From Thiomicrospira sp. ALE5 (lineage in GTDB: Bacteria; Pseudomonadota; Gammaproteobacteria; Thiomicrospirales; Thiomicrospiraceae): 64,000 bases of DNA. The notes under the pieces were generated by a model. That model searched no databases, was not told the DNA's origin, and was given only the letters and a program-made list of their open reading frames with translations. Positions 16,574 to 27,442 of the stretch are shown in pieces. The translations under genes and the position numbers were made by a program. The DNA lies in NCBI RefSeq assembly GCF_900112445.1, contig NZ_FOYY01000004.1, positions 124,001 through 188,000 on the forward strand, given 5' to 3'. How positions within the stretch are numbered: the first letter of the stretch is position 1; every line of letters begins with the position of its first letter.

Positions 16574-17791
16574 TTATGCCTTGTCCAACTCAAATTTCTG
16601 GTGCAAGCTTTTGACCGCTTTTTCTAGTTGATCTTCATGCACGACAACAGAGATTTTGATTTCGGTCGTGGCAATCATTTGGATATTAATATTGTCATCA
16701 GCCAACACTTGGAACATACGGCTAGCAATACCAACATGTGAACGCATCCCTACCCCTACCATCGATACCTTCGCAATCGCATCATCGTAAACCACTTCAC
16801 GCGCACCCAAGTCTTTGGCAACCGCACTCAAAATATCTTGCGCTTGAGCACGATCACCGCGCGGTACTGTAAAGGTAAAATCAGTTGTACCATCTTGGCC
16901 TTGGTTTTGAATAATCATATCTATTTCAATATTAGCATCGGCTATCGGGCCTAATATCTGATAGGCTACACCCGGTTTATCAGGCACACCCAACACTTGT
17001 AGTTTTGATTCATCACGATTAAACGCAATCCCTGAAATAAGGGGTTTTTCCATAGTATTTTCCTCAGAAGTTATCAAGGTACCGCCACCGTCCTTTAAAG
17101 ACGAAAGAACACGAAGTGGCACTTGGTATTTACTTGCAAACTCTACCGAGCGAATCTGCAAGACTTTGGCGCCTAAACTGGCCATTTCCAACATTTCGTC
17201 AAACGTAATCGTATCTAAGCGACGCGCCTCTGGTACTAGGCGCGGATCTGTCGTGTAGACACCGTCCACATCGGTATAGATTTGACACTCATCTGCTTTT
17301 AACGCCGCCGCTAAGGCGACAGCGGTGGTATCCGACCCACCACGACCTAGGGTTGAAATATCGCCATTCGCAGTCACACCTTGGAAACCAGCGACCACCA
17401 CGACTTTATTTTGATCTAATTGCTGACGTATCTTAGCCGCATTAATACTGTCAATACGGGCTTTAGTATGTACTTCATCAGTTTGAATCGGCACTTGCCA
17501 ACCCGTATAAGAGATTGCATCGTGACCACTCTGCTGCAATGCCATACTCAATAATGAAATAGTGACTTGCTCGCCTGTAGTCAGCAACATATCCATTTCT
17601 CGCTTAGAGGGTTGAGCCTGCATCGTTTTAGCCATTTCAACCAAACGATTAGTTTCACCTGACATAGCTGATAAAACCACAACTAGTTGATGACCCTCAT
17701 CTACGAACTTTGCTACCTTTTTCGCCACATTTTGAATGCGTTCTAATGAACCCACTGACGTTCCGCCATATTTTTGGACAATAAGTGCCAT
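16574..17791 (-). CDS. lysC: Aspartate kinase
   Basis: A 405-residue monofunctional aspartokinase, the first step of lysine, threonine and methionine synthesis. The kinase domain opens with VQKYGGTSVGSLERI (residues 4-18) and contains GRGGSDTTAVALAAAL. Two ACT domains follow (about 265-400) and are the usual sites of lysine and/or threonine feedback. The length and the absence of a homoserine dehydrogenase domain match the single-function form. It follows alaS by 49 bases. That gap is too short for a lysine riboswitch. Confidence 0.95.
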   Translation of the reverse strand: MALIVQKYGGTSVGSLERIQNVAKKVAKFVDEGHQLVVVLSAMSGETNRLVEMAKTMQAQPSKREMDMLLTTGEQVTISLLSMALQQSGHDAISYTGWQVPIQTDEVHTKARIDSINAAKIRQQLDQNKVVVVAGFQGVTANGDISTLGRGGSDTTAVALAAALKADECQIYTDVDGVYTTDPRLVPEARRLDTITFDEMLEMASLGAKVLQIRSVEFASKYQVPLRVLSSLKDGGGTLITSEENTMEKPLISGIAFNRDESKLQVLGVPDKPGVAYQILGPIADANIEIDMIIQNQGQDGTTDFTFTVPRGDRAQAQDILSAVAKDLGAREVVYDDAIAKVSMVGVGMRSHVGIASRMFQVLADDNINIQMIATTEIKISVVVHEDQLEKAVKSLHQKFELDKA

Positions 17792-17840
17792 GTGATTTTT
17801 TGCCTTTTTTTCGTTCTATATTAACTTAAGTTTTTAAAGA

Positions 17841-20438
17841 TTAGACACGCTCTTGAACCCAATCTATTACTGACTCTAGTGCTCCAGGCAGGCCAGCAGG
17901 GTCTTTACCGCCAGCTTGCGCCATATCTGGACGACCACCACCTTTACCGCCCACCTGCTGAGCCACAAAATTCACCAATTCGCCGGCTTTAAACCGACTG
18001 GTTTCTGCTTTACTCACCCCCGCCACCAGGTTAACCTTATCTCCCTGCACAGAAGCTAATAGAATCACCGCGGGAGCCAGTTTATCTTTTAAACGATCCA
18101 AGTTTTCCCGCAACAAATTCATGTCCGCACCGGGTAATTCGGCTGCCAATAGATTTACGTTACCTAATTGCTGAACCTGCTCCGCGAGTTGATCACCTTG
18201 TGAAGCGGCCATCTCGGCCTGCATCTGCTGGCACTGCTTTTCAAGTTCTTTAGTTTGGGTCACCAGGCCTGCTACCTTATCAAGCAAGTGAGCTTTGTCT
18301 GCTTTGACCAATTCTGCTGCTTGGAGTAACGTCGCTTCTTGTTGATAAAACACCTCCCAAGCACCGTGACCGGTTATCGCTTCAATACGGCGCACACCAG
18401 AGGCTACCCCGCCCTCAGATAAAATCTTGAACGGCCCAATTTGACCTGTAGAGTGCACGTGGGTACCACCACATAGTTCAATGGAAAACTCACCCATATC
18501 AACTACGCGCACGACATCGCCATATTTTTCACCAAACAAGGCCATCGCGCCCATTTGCTTGGCTGCATCGATATCCATATGCTGGATACCCACTGGGTGA
18601 TTGAGCATAATATTTTCATTGACTAAACGTTCAATTTTTTGCAACTGCTCAGCTGAGATAGGTTCAAAATGACTAAAGTCAAAACGTAAACGATTAGGCG
18701 CAACCAATGAGCCTTTTTGACCGACATGATCGCCTAGAATTTGGCGCAGTGCTGAATGTAGCAAATGTGTTGCCGAATGATTACGTTCAGAATCACGCCG
18801 CGCGACCACATCAATCTGTGCATCAACCTCTTGATCAACAATAATCTGACCCGCCGTCATCTTGCCGAGGTGCAAAAATGTATTACCTTGTTTTTTAACT
18901 TCATCAACGTGGAAGCTGGCCATATGAGTGCCAATAAAGCCTACATCGCCGACCTGACCACCCGATTCAGCATAAAAGGGCGTCTTATCTAAGACCACCA
19001 GGCCTGCTTGACCTTCATCAAGCTGATGCACCGCTTCACCATCCACAAATAAAGCCACGACCTTGGCATGCGCCTGATCATGCGCATAACCCACAAATTC
19101 AGTCACCGCTTGACAATCAATGCGCACCGCTTGGTTGCCACTAAAACTATTAGCAGCGCGAGCGCGCTCGCGCTGAGCTTGCATGGCTTGCTCAAACCCA
19201 GCTTCATCAAGGGTTAAACCGCGCTCACGCGCAATATCAGCGGTCAAATCAACGGGGAAACCATAGGTATCATAAAGTTTAAAAATCGTTTCACCATCAA
19301 TCTTCGTGGCTCCGGCTAAACCGACAATAGCTTGCTCTAAATGTGCCATTCCATTTTCAAGGGTTTCCGCAAAACGTTCTTCTTCTAATTTAAGCGCACG
19401 TGTCACTTCTGCGGCCTTGGCGGCAAGTTCTGGATAGGCGTCACCCATTTCAGCCACTAATGGCGCAACAAGCTGATGGAAAAACGGTTGTGTTTGACCT
19501 AGCTTATAGCCGTGACGAATCGCCCGACGGATAATGCGTCGCAGCACATAGCCACGCCCTTCATTTGATGGCAAAACACCATCAGTAATAATGAACGCAC
19601 AAGAACGAATATGATCGGCAATGACCCGCAACGAACTCAATGAGGTATCAGTCTGCCCAGTTAATTGTGCTGCAGCCTTGACCAGGGTTTTGAACAGGTC
19701 AATATCATAATTGTTGTGCACACCCTGCAAGACCGCGGCTAAACGTTCCAAGCCCATACCGGTATCGACTGAAGGTTTGGGTAGGGGCGTTAAGGTGCCA
19801 TCGGCTGAGCGATCAAATTGCATGAATACTAGGTTCCAGATTTCAATATAGCGATCGCCATCTTCATCTGGCGAACCGGGCGGTCCACCTGGAATATCCT
19901 CACCATGATCATAAAAAATCTCACTACAAGGACCGCAAGGACCGGTATCCCCCATTGACCAAAAATTATCTTTCGCACCACAACGTGAAAAACGTGCTGA
20001 ACTCACACCAAGTTCTTTGAGCCAAATATCCGCCGCCTCGTCATCTTCTTCGAACACTGTGACCCATAGTTTTTCAGCGGGCAAACCCAATCGCTCAGTC
20101 AAAAATGCCCACGCAAACCTGATCGCTTCAGGCTTGGAATAATCACCAAAACTAAAGTTACCCAACATTTCAAAAAAGGTATGATGACGCGCTGTATAGC
20201 CTACGTTTTCTAGATCGTTATGCTTTCCACCGGCACGAATACAGCGTTGCACACTGACAGCACGAGAATAGTCACGTGATTCTTGCCCTAAAAAAGTTTC
20301 TTTAAACTGAACCATGCCTGCATTAGTGAATAGTAGAGTAGGATCGTTACCCGGCACAACGGGGCTGGAATGCACTGGATGATGCCCTTGCTCGGCAAAG
20401 TAATCAATAAATGCTTGTCTAATTTCTGCACTGGTCAT
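17841..20438 (-). CDS. alaS: Alanyl-tRNA synthetase
   Basis: At 865 residues this is full length. The class II catalytic core is at the N-terminus ([23 protein letters not shown] region), the editing domain holds the zinc/editing motifs HSATHLLH and CGGTHV, and a C-terminal C-Ala domain ends in a [15 protein letters not shown] glycine loop. It charges tRNA-Ala and clears mischarged Ser and Gly. It follows recX by 40 bases in the pncC-recA-recX-alaS order common in gammaproteobacteria. A 22-base perfect palindrome lies inside it at 19154-19175. Confidence 0.97.
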   Translation of the reverse strand: MTSAEIRQAFIDYFAEQGHHPVHSSPVVPGNDPTLLFTNAGMVQFKETFLGQESRDYSRAVSVQRCIRAGGKHNDLENVGYTARHHTFFEMLGNFSFGDYSKPEAIRFAWAFLTERLGLPAEKLWVTVFEEDDEAADIWLKELGVSSARFSRCGAKDNFWSMGDTGPCGPCSEIFYDHGEDIPGGPPGSPDEDGDRYIEIWNLVFMQFDRSADGTLTPLPKPSVDTGMGLERLAAVLQGVHNNYDIDLFKTLVKAAAQLTGQTDTSLSSLRVIADHIRSCAFIITDGVLPSNEGRGYVLRRIIRRAIRHGYKLGQTQPFFHQLVAPLVAEMGDAYPELAAKAAEVTRALKLEEERFAETLENGMAHLEQAIVGLAGATKIDGETIFKLYDTYGFPVDLTADIARERGLTLDEAGFEQAMQAQRERARAANSFSGNQAVRIDCQAVTEFVGYAHDQAHAKVVALFVDGEAVHQLDEGQAGLVVLDKTPFYAESGGQVGDVGFIGTHMASFHVDEVKKQGNTFLHLGKMTAGQIIVDQEVDAQIDVVARRDSERNHSATHLLHSALRQILGDHVGQKGSLVAPNRLRFDFSHFEPISAEQLQKIERLVNENIMLNHPVGIQHMDIDAAKQMGAMALFGEKYGDVVRVVDMGEFSIELCGGTHVHSTGQIGPFKILSEGGVASGVRRIEAITGHGAWEVFYQQEATLLQAAELVKADKAHLLDKVAGLVTQTKELEKQCQQMQAEMAASQGDQLAEQVQQLGNVNLLAAELPGADMNLLRENLDRLKDKLAPAVILLASVQGDKVNLVAGVSKAETSRFKAGELVNFVAQQVGGKGGGRPDMAQAGGKDPAGLPGALESVIDWVQERV
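19154..19175. repeat. Perfect 22-base GC-rich palindrome inside alaS
   Basis: The bases from CAGCGCGAGCG (19154-19164) to CGCTCGCGCTG (19165-19175) are exact reverse complements with no loop. It encodes the QRERARA segment of alanyl-tRNA synthetase. It could extrude as a cruciform, or simply reflect alternating Arg/Ala/Glu codons. Confidence 0.85.
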
Positions 20439-20478
20439 GTTTTAAAAAACCTAATTATGTCAAATAAATAAATACATG

Positions 20479-20982
20479 TTAATCAGGATCAAACGCCTGA
20501 TAACACTGTGTCACCGAGAAACCTCGAGCTTGTAGAAACCGTAATCGTCGCGCAAACTCTTTGCGATCACTTGGTCGGCAGGTATCGCCGAATTTTTTTA
20601 CTAAGGCTTGCTTTGCCACCGTTTTTGATAACTGCGCATAATCGCGCAATGCCTCATCAATCAAATCAACCCGATCGCAAGATTGCAAAAGGGCCTGGCG
20701 ACATTTTAATTCGCCCTGCCCTTTTGCTTGTGCCATGCGCAGATAACTCTCTAGATAGCGCTGGTCCGATAACCAGTTTTGGGATTCGCAATAGTCTAAT
20801 GCTTGTGACAGCAAAGTTTCAAGCTGCTCACAATGAGAAAACTTATATTGGAGTTTGTGAGCTAACTCTTTGCGAGCATGTTCTCGCCTCGCTAACAAAC
20901 TCTGTGCACGTGACACAATTGTTTGAATATTACAATCTGGCGTCGCCCCCTGGCTATAAAACGGCTTAATCGGCCACCTCAT
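20479..20982 (-). CDS. recX: RecA regulator RecX
   Basis: A 167-residue helical protein built of three-helix RecX repeats ([60 protein letters not shown]). RecX binds RecA filaments and limits their activity. The start overlaps the recA end by 17 bases, which argues for co-transcription and low translation relative to RecA. Confidence 0.9.
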   Translation of the reverse strand: MRWPIKPFYSQGATPDCNIQTIVSRAQSLLARREHARKELAHKLQYKFSHCEQLETLLSQALDYCESQNWLSDQRYLESYLRMAQAKGQGELKCRQALLQSCDRVDLIDEALRDYAQLSKTVAKQALVKKFGDTCRPSDRKEFARRLRFLQARGFSVTQCYQAFDPD

Positions 20983-22009
20983 CTAATGAAAACTCTGCAA
21001 CAGGCTTATCCTTCTCAGGCTTGACCAGCAAGCGCGCTTTCAATTCAGTTTGAAGTGTTTCCGATATAGCTGGATTATCTTTTAGGTATTGTCGAACATT
21101 GTCTTTACCTTGACCGATTTTTTCACCATTATAGCTGTACCAAGACCCCGCTTTGTCAATGAGGCCTTCTTTTACGCCCAAGTCAATAATTTCACCTTCG
21201 CGAGAAATACCTTCACCATATAGAATATCAAACTCAACCTGCTTAAACGGCGGAGCGACTTTGTTTTTGACAACCTTCACACGGGTTTCATTACCCAAAA
21301 TCTCATCGCCCTTCTTAATCGCACCAATTCGACGAATATCTAAACGAACTGAAGAATAAAACTTGAGTGCGTTACCACCCGTTGTCGTTTCTGGGCTACC
21401 AAACATCACACCAATTTTCATCCGAATTTGGTTGATAAAGATAACCAAAGTATTGGTACGCTTGATATTGGCGGTGAGTTTACGCAAAACTTGAGACATG
21501 AGTCGTGCCTGTAAGCCCATGTGTGAATCACCCATATCACCTTCAATTTCTGCTTTTGGCGTCAGTGCAGCAACCGAATCAATAACGACAATATCCACAC
21601 CTCCTGAACGCACTAGCATATCGGCAATTTCTAGCGCCTGCTCACCGGTATCTGGTTGTGAAACCAGTAGGTTATCCACATCGACACCCAGCTTTTGTGC
21701 ATAGCTGGGATCAAGTGCATGCTCAGCATCAACGAATGCAGCTACGCCGCCTTTTTTCTGCGCTTCTGCAATAGCATGCAAGGTTAGCGTCGTTTTACCG
21801 GATGACTCTGGGCCATAAATTTCAATAATTCGTCCTTTGGGTAGACCAGCAATACCCAATGCAATGTCTAGACCTAACGAACCTGTTGAAATGGCTTCAA
21901 TATCGCGCGGTGCCGTTGAATCACCCATGCGCATAATAGAGCCTTTACCGAACTGCTTTTCAATTTGACCTAATGCCGCTGCGAGGGCTTTCTGCTTATT
22001 ATCATCCAT
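20966..22009 (-). CDS. recA: Recombinase A
   Basis: The ATG at 22009 ([21 protein letters not shown]) is preferred, giving 347 residues. It has AAGGA eight bases upstream, and an in-frame start at 22108 would add 33 non-conserved residues. Walker A is [10 protein letters not shown], Walker B is VVIDSVAAL, and loop L2 carries [13 protein letters not shown]. It drives homologous recombination and LexA self-cleavage. I found no CTGT-N8-ACAG LexA box directly upstream; the gene may be read from the pncC promoter region, where a different palindrome lies at 22703-22718. Confidence 0.98.
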   Translation of the reverse strand: MDDNKQKALAAALGQIEKQFGKGSIMRMGDSTAPRDIEAISTGSLGLDIALGIAGLPKGRIIEIYGPESSGKTTLTLHAIAEAQKKGGVAAFVDAEHALDPSYAQKLGVDVDNLLVSQPDTGEQALEIADMLVRSGGVDIVVIDSVAALTPKAEIEGDMGDSHMGLQARLMSQVLRKLTANIKRTNTLVIFINQIRMKIGVMFGSPETTTGGNALKFYSSVRLDIRRIGAIKKGDEILGNETRVKVVKNKVAPPFKQVEFDILYGEGISREGEIIDLGVKEGLIDKAGSWYSYNGEKIGQGKDNVRQYLKDNPAISETLQTELKARLLVKPEKDKPVAEFSLDEVAD

Positions 22010-22151
22010 AGCGTTTTCCTTAATTAGCGGGGCATCAATTTTAATGCGTATATTGAATAAATTTAGATGCGTGAAATGGCAAAGATTATCCCACAGTATT
22101 GCAACCATTTAAATCAATTTTAACAAAGGTGAATAGTAAAGGTAAGTGTTT

Positions 22152-22658
22152 TTACTTATAATTAAAAAGTTGTAGCAACCCTTCAAGCCCGACCAAGGTT
22201 GTTTGCTGACGAATCAACTGACGGCTACCCTCAAAATGATACATCCTGCTTGAACAAATTAGCTCAGATTCAACCCGTTGCGCCCAAGCAAGCCATACCG
22301 TGCCAACAGGTTTATCAATTGACCCTCCTCCAGGCCCCGCAATACCACTACATGCAATGGCGTAGTGTGCTTTTGAGTTGGCCAGTGCACCTCGAACCAT
22401 CTGCTCTACGCAGGCTTGACTGACCGCACCTTCCGCAACAAATACCTCTGATGAAACGCCCAATAAATCTTGCTTAGCCTCATTGCTATAGGTGACCCAG
22501 CCCCGATCAAACCACTTTGAGCTGCCCGGTAAATCAGTTACAACTTGTGCAATCATACCGCCAGTACAGGATTCTGCTGTCGCTAAGCAGGCCTGCTGAT
22601 CTAACATTTTGTTAGCAAGCGATATCACCGCCATTGCTATATTTTCTTCAATACTCAT
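22152..22658 (-). CDS. pncC: Nicotinamide-nucleotide amidase (CinA C-terminal family)
   Basis: A 168-residue stand-alone CinA C-terminal domain. TAESCTGGMIAQVVTDLPGSS (residues 27-47, given by its ends) and ACSGIAGPGGGS are the family's active-site blocks. It hydrolyses nicotinamide mononucleotide to nicotinate mononucleotide and ammonia, recycling the pyridine nucleotide released by NAD-dependent ligase. It lies 142 bases upstream of the recA start, the usual pncC-recA order. Confidence 0.93.
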   Translation of the reverse strand: MSIEENIAMAVISLANKMLDQQACLATAESCTGGMIAQVVTDLPGSSKWFDRGWVTYSNEAKQDLLGVSSEVFVAEGAVSQACVEQMVRGALANSKAHYAIACSGIAGPGGGSIDKPVGTVWLAWAQRVESELICSSRMYHFEGSRQLIRQQTTLVGLEGLLQLFNYK

Positions 22659-22699
22659 ATCACCTACTAAATTCTTAAAAGACGCCCAATCAATCTTTA

Positions 22700-22734
22700 G
22701 TTTAGCAAAACTTTGCTATGTTTCGTTTAGCAAA
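22700..22734. promoter_or_regulatory. Palindromic operator candidate between mutS and pncC-recA
   Basis: TAGCAAA-AC-TTTGCTA (22703-22718) is a perfect 7+7 inverted repeat. GTTTAGCAAA, its left arm with flank, recurs at 22725-22734, 25 bases downstream of the first copy at 22700. The site lies in the divergent promoter region of mutS (plus) and pncC-recA-recX (minus). It is not the CTGT-type LexA box of enterobacteria, but its symmetry and position suit a repressor of DNA-repair genes. Confidence 0.55.
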
Positions 22735-22797
22735 TCTAGCCGATGCGTTTTTGTTAGAATGATAGGTTTATCTATTCAACAATATTTTTGCTGACTC

Positions 22798-25425
22798 ATG
22801 ACCTCAAAAAACCCTGCTTCACCATTAACACACACGCCCATGATGCAACAATATCTGACCATAAAAGCAGAATACTCCGAGCAGCTGGTGTTTTATCGTA
22901 TGGGCGATTTTTATGAATTGTTTTATGACGATGCGGTCAAAGCCGCCGGCCTGCTAGACATTACCCTTACCCAGCGCGGTCAATCTGCTGGCAAACCCAT
23001 TCCAATGGCAGGCATTCCCCATCACAGCGCTGAAGGCTATTTAGCCAAGTTAATTAAGCTGGGTGAGTCGGTCGCTATTTGTGAGCAAGTCGGGGATGTT
23101 AATAAAAAAGGACCGGTTGAACGCAAAGTGGTTAGGGTCTTAACACCCGGCACCCTAACCGAGGATAGCCTGCTTGAAGCTCGCCAAGATAATCTATTAG
23201 TAGCTTGGACACAAAGCGCGCACAAAATTGGCATTAGCTGGCTAGATGTGGCCAGTGGGCGCTTTGAGGTAACTGAATTTGACCAGCTGAATGCAGCACT
23301 CAATGAACTACACCGTCTCAACCCTGCTGAACTCATTCTGGCCGAATCCTGCGATCATCCCGACCCTGCGAGTAAAGTGCGCACCCAACGCTTACCTGAC
23401 TGGCTAAGTCAAGACACTGCGGCCAAACGGGTATTACTCGACCATTTTAAAACCCGTGACTTAAGTCCTTTTGGCTGCGAGCAGGCGCCGGTCAAGACCA
23501 CTGCTGCCGCCGCACTGCTTTACTATGCCCAGGCGATGCTGCAACAACCGCTGCATCAAGTCACCAGTCTGCAAAGCTATCATACCGATGACTATCTGAT
23601 CCTTGATGCGATTACCCGCCGCAACCTTGAATTAGATACCCATCAACAGGGATTTCAGCATCACACTTTGTTTCATTTACTTGATCACTGCCAAACCCCG
23701 ATGGGTAGCCGATTGTTGCGCCGTTGGTTACGCCAACCTTTACGCCGTCGTGAACAGATTTTGCAACGTTTAAGTGTGGTCGATTGTCTGGTGATGAATC
23801 AGCAACATAGCCAGCTGCAAGCGCACCTTAAACCCATTGGCGACTTAGAACGAATTATAAGTCGGGTTGCACTGGGCAGCGCAAGACCCAGAGATTTAAG
23901 CCAATTAGGACGTGGTCTGGCGGCATTACCAGGCCTGCTAGAGTGGGCGAGTCAGTGGGAGGAAGTCCACTGGTTAAGCGCACAAATCAATTCATTTGAG
24001 ACCTTAGCGGATGAACTCGCCCGGGCGATTGTTGAGCAACCACCCCTGCTGTTACGAGAAGGCGGTGTATTCAAAACCGGCTATGACCCAGAACTCGATC
24101 AATTATTAGCGCTCAAAACCCAAGCCGGTGATTATTTAACCGACTTGGAAAAACGTGAACGTGAACGAACAGGTTTAACGAGTTTAAAAATCGGCTTTAA
24201 TCGTGTGCAGGGTTATTATATTGAACTAAGCAAGCAGTACAGTGATCAAGTGCCATTGGATTACACGCGCCGCCAAACGCTCAAAAATGCAGAGCGCTAC
24301 ATTACCGCCGAACTGAAAAACTTTGAAACCCAGATTTTAAGTGCCGACGACAAGGCACAAGCACGGGAACAGGCGCTCTATGAACAATTGCTGACTAAAA
24401 TTCAAGCGCAACTCATCCCTTTGCAACAAACCGTTCATGCGCTGGCCGCGCTCGATGTGTTGGCCAATTTTGCAACACAAGCCTTAGCACGAAACTATGC
24501 TCGTCCAACCTTTCAAGATCAACCAGGCCTGCTGATTGAGCAAGGTCGCCACCCCACAGTTGAAGCCTTATCGCACGATCCTTTTATTGCCAATGATGCC
24601 GAGTTTGACGACCGCCGCCGCTTACATATCATTACCGGCCCTAACATGGGCGGTAAATCGACTTATATGCGCCAAACCGCCATTATTACGATTATGGCGC
24701 ACATGGGCTGTTTTGTACCGGCTAAGCAGGCCTGCTTTGGCCCAATAGATCGTATTTTCACCCGCATTGGCGCATCAGATGATCTGACATCAGGGCGCTC
24801 TACCTTTATGGTAGAGATGACCGAAACAGCGCATATTCTGCGCCATGCGAGTGCCGAATCGTTAATTTTGATGGATGAAGTGGGTCGTGGCACCTCAACC
24901 TTTGATGGCTTGGCGCTGGCTTGGTCTATTGGGGACTATTTAGCAACCCATGTAAAAGGCTTTTGTTTATTTGCTACCCATTACTTTGAGCTCACGAGCC
25001 TTGCCGAACAGTTTGATAATACGGTCAATATGCATCTAACAGCCATCGAGCACCAAGATAGCATTGTATTTTTACACCAAGTCAAACCTGGTCCAGCATC
25101 ACAAAGCTACGGCTTACAAGTGGCGGCCTTAGCGGGGGTGCCCTCCGCCGTCATCAACCAAGCGAAAATGAGGCTTAATGAATTAGAACAACGCGATATG
25201 AGCGCCCTAAAACCGAGTGCTAACCTAGCGACCACCACAGCAGCTGAACCACAATCAGGCCTGGTAGTACAAACCAACGAGCAACAGGTTCAATTTGACC
25301 TCTTTAATAACCCCGAACCTGACCCCATAATACAGGCTATAACGGATTTAGATCCTGACCAATTAACTCCGAAACAAGCGCTTGAATTGCTGTATCAATG
25401 GCAATCCCAAGTAAACAAACGCTAG
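22798..25425 (+). CDS. mutS: DNA mismatch repair ATPase MutS
   Basis: An 875-residue protein of full MutS length. The mismatch-binding Phe-x-Glu is in [15 protein letters not shown] near residue 38. The ABC-type ATPase has Walker [15 protein letters not shown], the [13 protein letters not shown] signature and Walker [17 protein letters not shown]. The C-terminal tail ([18 protein letters not shown]) is the tetramer-forming helix. It binds mispairs and recruits MutL. It is transcribed divergently from pncC-recA. Four copies of the CAGGCCTG palindrome fall inside it. Confidence 0.97.
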   Translation: MTSKNPASPLTHTPMMQQYLTIKAEYSEQLVFYRMGDFYELFYDDAVKAAGLLDITLTQRGQSAGKPIPMAGIPHHSAEGYLAKLIKLGESVAICEQVGDVNKKGPVERKVVRVLTPGTLTEDSLLEARQDNLLVAWTQSAHKIGISWLDVASGRFEVTEFDQLNAALNELHRLNPAELILAESCDHPDPASKVRTQRLPDWLSQDTAAKRVLLDHFKTRDLSPFGCEQAPVKTTAAAALLYYAQAMLQQPLHQVTSLQSYHTDDYLILDAITRRNLELDTHQQGFQHHTLFHLLDHCQTPMGSRLLRRWLRQPLRRREQILQRLSVVDCLVMNQQHSQLQAHLKPIGDLERIISRVALGSARPRDLSQLGRGLAALPGLLEWASQWEEVHWLSAQINSFETLADELARAIVEQPPLLLREGGVFKTGYDPELDQLLALKTQAGDYLTDLEKRERERTGLTSLKIGFNRVQGYYIELSKQYSDQVPLDYTRRQTLKNAERYITAELKNFETQILSADDKAQAREQALYEQLLTKIQAQLIPLQQTVHALAALDVLANFATQALARNYARPTFQDQPGLLIEQGRHPTVEALSHDPFIANDAEFDDRRRLHIITGPNMGGKSTYMRQTAIITIMAHMGCFVPAKQACFGPIDRIFTRIGASDDLTSGRSTFMVEMTETAHILRHASAESLILMDEVGRGTSTFDGLALAWSIGDYLATHVKGFCLFATHYFELTSLAEQFDNTVNMHLTAIEHQDSIVFLHQVKPGPASQSYGLQVAALAGVPSAVINQAKMRLNELEQRDMSALKPSANLATTTAAEPQSGLVVQTNEQQVQFDLFNNPEPDPIIQAITDLDPDQLTPKQALELLYQWQSQVNKR

Positions 25426-25481
25426 TTAATTAAGCGCTAATAACCCTGCGCTAACCCAACATCAAGAGGATAATAATTAAG

Positions 25482-26345
25482 ATGGCAAACCCACTCATTG
25501 CAGACGTTAATGAACAGAATTTTCAACAAGTCGTGCTAGACAATTCGCATCAGCTGCCGGTATTGGTCGATTTTTGGGCGCCCTGGTGTGGTCCCTGTAA
25601 GGCCGTAATGCCCATTTTGGAACAATTGGCCAAAGACTATGCTGGGCTATTTTTGTTGGCCAAGGTAAACATTGATGATAATGAACAACTTGCCAATCAA
25701 TTCGCTGTGCGATCGGTACCCACTTTCAAGCTCATCAAAGCGGGAGAAGTCGTTGCAGAATTGACAGGCGGCCAACCCGCATCCGCTTTCAAAGCCCTAC
25801 TTGATCAACATATTAGTCGCCCCTCTGATGCCTTACGAGGGCAAGCACAACAGGCCCAGCAAGCAGGTCAAACCGAGCAAGCCATTGCCCTGCTACAACA
25901 AGCGGCTGAACTAGACCCGAATAATCACAGCATCCACCTTGATCTTATTAAGATATACCTTAGCACGCGCCAATTTGAACAGGCTGCCGAGCTTTTTAAT
26001 GCATTGCCCAATGACGCTAGGGAAAGTGCTGAAGGCAAAACGATAGCAGGCCTGCTCCATTTTGCTAACTTGGCGGCGGAGGCTGACGATATTCAAACCA
26101 TTCAGCAGACACTGCGCGACAATGCTAGCGATCCAGCCGCGCTGTTGGGCTTTGCAAGTATTTTAATGCTGCACAATGAATACGAGAAGGCAATGCAAGC
26201 GTTGTTAAAGCTTATGATGGTCGACCGTGATTACCAAAATGGTATCGCTAAAAGCAGTTTATTAATTATTTTTGATGCCCTTAAAGCCAGTCATCCCGAT
26301 TTAGTAAAAACATATCGGCGTAAATTGCAAAGCTTCCTTTTTTAA
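25482..26345 (+). CDS. cnoX: Thioredoxin-TPR holdase/co-chaperone (CnoX/YbbN family)
   Basis: A 287-residue protein with an N-terminal thioredoxin domain (about 5-110) followed by TPR-like helical repeats (about 120-285; RGQAQQAQQAGQTEQAIALL). E. coli CnoX lost the CxxC redox pair; here WAPWCGPCK is intact, as in Caulobacter CnoX, so it probably keeps reductase activity besides chaperone function. It starts 56 bases after mutS with AAGAGGA upstream. Confidence 0.88.
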   Translation: MANPLIADVNEQNFQQVVLDNSHQLPVLVDFWAPWCGPCKAVMPILEQLAKDYAGLFLLAKVNIDDNEQLANQFAVRSVPTFKLIKAGEVVAELTGGQPASAFKALLDQHISRPSDALRGQAQQAQQAGQTEQAIALLQQAAELDPNNHSIHLDLIKIYLSTRQFEQAAELFNALPNDARESAEGKTIAGLLHFANLAAEADDIQTIQQTLRDNASDPAALLGFASILMLHNEYEKAMQALLKLMMVDRDYQNGIAKSSLLIIFDALKASHPDLVKTYRRKLQSFLF

Positions 26346-26397
26346 ACGCATCATTTTTTGTTAACATTCCCCCGGTTTAAAAAATAGGTATTTTGCT

Positions 26398-26919
26398 ATG
26401 CAACTAAAAAAATCATGGTTAGCACTAACAGGCTTGGTCGCAACAGGTGCGTTGGCCTTTTCATTAGCCACACCCGTTATGGCGAATGAGGCCGTTAAAA
26501 CCGAGTCCAAAGCTGAAACTTTTCAAGCACCTGAAGACCTTTCTACAGTGCGCCCAGTGTTACTTTGCCGCTATTACCATCAACAAACCCCTGAAGAACA
26601 ACAACGTTTTTATGACCGAGTTGACACGCTTGGTTTATTAAGTCATCGAGATTATGAAATGATGTCTGAAGGTAAGGTTGTAGTCGGATCATCGCTTTGT
26701 GGCATGTATATGACCAAAGGTGAACCTATTTTCGAGGATGGCGTTCAAATTCGTCCAATGGTGTTCAAGGTCGTTCATGTCTATGACGACGAGTATATTG
26801 TCACCCAAAGCGGTATGGTGATGGAGGTTCATGAACGTATAGAAGGTGAATTACCGCCATCTCTAAGACAAGACGCTCCTGAAGTCGCGCCTCCACCCGT
26901 TGCCCCTAGAACGCGTTAA
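26398..26919 (+). CDS. Exported protein of unknown function
   Basis: A 173-residue protein with a Sec signal peptide (KKSWLALTGLVATGALAF, cleavage probably after VMANEA). The mature part has two cysteines, in RPVLLCRYYHQ and VGSSLCGMYMTKGEP, which could form a disulfide, and a proline-rich tail (DAPEVAPPPVAPRTR). I do not recognise the family. It lies 52 bases after cnoX on the same strand and ends just before a bidirectional terminator. The periplasm is the likely location. Confidence 0.75.
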   Translation: MQLKKSWLALTGLVATGALAFSLATPVMANEAVKTESKAETFQAPEDLSTVRPVLLCRYYHQQTPEEQQRFYDRVDTLGLLSHRDYEMMSEGKVVVGSSLCGMYMTKGEPIFEDGVQIRPMVFKVVHVYDDEYIVTQSGMVMEVHERIEGELPPSLRQDAPEVAPPPVAPRTR

Positions 26920-26934
26920 GAGCAAAGGCATCAC

Positions 26935-26968
26935 CAAAAAAAACCGCCATTCGGCGGTTTTTTTTATT
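26935..26968. terminator. Bidirectional rho-independent terminator
   Basis: AAACCGCC (26941-26948) pairs with GGCGGTTT (26953-26960) around a four-base loop, with A-run before and T-run after. It can end both the plus-strand exported-protein gene and the minus-strand rpsP-rimM-trmD-rplS transcript. Confidence 0.93.
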
Positions 26969-26977
26969 GCAAAAGCA

Positions 26978-27322
26978 TTACAGCTTTTCTTTGATACGCG
27001 CAGCCTTACCAGACAAGTTACGTAGATAATAAAGTTTAGCGCGACGTACATCACCACGACGTTTCACTTGAATACTATCTACAAGCGGGCTGTAGGTTTG
27101 GAAAGTACGCTCAACACCTACCCCGTGTGAAATTTTACGGACAGTAAACGCAGAGTTTAAGCCACGGTTACGTCTTGCGATAACCACACCTTCATAAGCC
27201 TGTAAACGCTCGTTGCTACCTTCTTTAACTTTAACCTGAACAACAACAGTATCACCCGGTGCAAACGCGGGGACTTCTTTGGTCATTTGTTCTGCTTCAA
27301 TACGCTTGATGATATCGCTCAT
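26978..27322 (-). CDS. rplS: 50S ribosomal protein L19
   Basis: L19 sits at the 30S-50S interface. The ATG at 27322 ([13 protein letters not shown]) gives the standard 114 residues; an upstream start at 27358 adds 12 residues absent from the family. VAPGDT-type and [13 protein letters not shown] motifs are conserved. It is the last gene of the rpsP-rimM-trmD-rplS operon, separated from trmD by 120 bases. Confidence 0.97.
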   Translation of the reverse strand: MSDIIKRIEAEQMTKEVPAFAPGDTVVVQVKVKEGSNERLQAYEGVVIARRNRGLNSAFTVRKISHGVGVERTFQTYSPLVDSIQVKRRGDVRRAKLYYLRNLSGKAARIKEKL

Positions 27323-27442
27323 CTTAATTTTCTCCAAGGGAATCATGACCACTAACAAGTCATGGTTACTTTATCGCAACATAATGCTGTTACGCTGAAT
27401 AGTCACGCTACTCAGCAACATCAGAGGTTACGTCCAAATTGT

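Noticed and set aside
17792-17840. Lysine riboswitch before lysC
   Set aside because: The gap to alaS is only 49 bases, far shorter than the L-box aptamer, with no matching structure.
22010-22151. Enterobacterial LexA box upstream of recA
   Set aside because: I looked for CTGT-N8-ACAG on both strands; only an isolated ACTGTG half-site is present.
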